Shown here in pieces: positions 63,807-64,000 of a stretch of 64,000 nt of DNA; within the stretch, counting starts at the first letter, position 1; every line of letters starts with the position of its first letter. A program made the translations under genes and the position numbers. This DNA is from Acidocella sp. (GTDB lineage: Bacteria; Pseudomonadota; Alphaproteobacteria; Acetobacterales; Acetobacteraceae). The DNA lies in contig DAIDEE010000060.1 in NCBI GenBank assembly GCA_027308685.1, positions 21,873-85,872 of the forward strand, given 5' to 3'. The notes below the pieces were generated by a model. It saw nothing but the letters and a program-made list of their open reading frames with translations, was not told where the DNA came from and searched no databases.

Positions 63807-64000
63807 ATGGCTAGTATCGGCGACGAATTTAGACCCGGCGAAGATGTTCCGCATTCGGGAATATATAAGGTGGTGCACGATAAAAACCATACACAAAATC
63901 ATGAAGTTACTGTTGTTTATGGAAAGAAATTTCCACCTTGCAACCACTGTGGAAAACATCCTAGATTTGTGTTGGTTAGAAAAGCACAACATATCTCCTC
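63807..64000 (+). CDS. YjzC-like small protein with CxxC, truncated by window end
   Basis: Open to the last base; 64 codons seen. MASIGDEFRPGEDVPHSGIY is the 'F-x-P-G-x-x-x-P-x-S-G-x-Y' pattern of YjzC-like small proteins, followed by a CNHCGKHPRFVL motif that could bind metal. AGGAAGGAA lies 7-15 bases before the ATG. Third gene of the small-protein cassette. Confidence 0.7.
   Translation, partial: MASIGDEFRPGEDVPHSGIYKVVHDKNHTQNHEVTVVYGKKFPPCNHCGKHPRFVLVRKAQHIS

Overview
The window looks like a chromosomal segment of an alphaproteobacterium, most likely in or near the Acetobacteraceae. The grounds are the overall moderately high G+C, UPF0262, an NDUFS4-type complex I subunit, a fused NnrE/NnrD, a short 4.5S-type SRP RNA beside dnaX-ybaB-recR, DUF2177, and an IS5-like transposase remnant. 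The assignment is an inference from gene content, not from rRNA.

Layout. 1-8.3 kb: the end of an ABC-F ATPase, a 46-bp perfect palindrome, a secreted phosphoesterase, then der, bamB, a YfgM-like protein and gltX on the minus strand. 8.3-16.9 kb: an ArgO-type exporter, a DUF482/FemAB-like protein, pepN and two overlapping glutathione transferase genes, then a compact minus-strand operon DUF983-UPF0262-mtnA-DUF2272. 17-21 kb: prpD, prpC and a lysine/alanine-rich histone-H1-like protein with an unusual leader. 21-27 kb: nudC, SRP RNA, dnaX-ybaB-recR, an amine/amino-acid oxidoreductase, a small membrane protein and a family 2 glycosyltransferase. 27-32.4 kb: rpmJ (L36), then a tightly coupled glcDEF-prpB operon, so the 2-methylcitrate cycle is split over two loci. 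32-46 kb: mostly housekeeping genes, including a catalytically depleted alpha/beta-hydrolase, an HDAC-like enzyme, DUF192, tRNA-Pro, tRNA-Arg, nnrED, an orphan ParA, a fumarylacetoacetase-fold protein, prfC, an RluA-type synthase, rarA, sufE and tRNA-Gln.

46-56 kb: ppx and rlmE, followed by an accessory surface-glycan segment. It holds a three-part GSCFA protein, two methyltransferases, a fucosyltransferase-like protein, a UDP-glucuronate decarboxylase, an SDR and a DUF707-like protein. Several of its genes are clearly more A+T-rich than their surroundings. Two of them share a triple-repeat domain resembling the ChW (hydrophobic-W) repeat, at the N-terminus of one protein and the C-terminus of the other. 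This is the most novel-looking feature of the window.

56-61.7 kb returns to housekeeping genes (guaB, an RsmB-type methyltransferase, an acetyltransferase, an Mpo1-like protein, an HI0933-like flavoprotein). 61.7-64 kb is a decayed, A+T-rich tract with a broken transposase, followed by a small-protein cassette (DUF3892, a 66-residue basic protein, a CxxC protein) that runs off the window.
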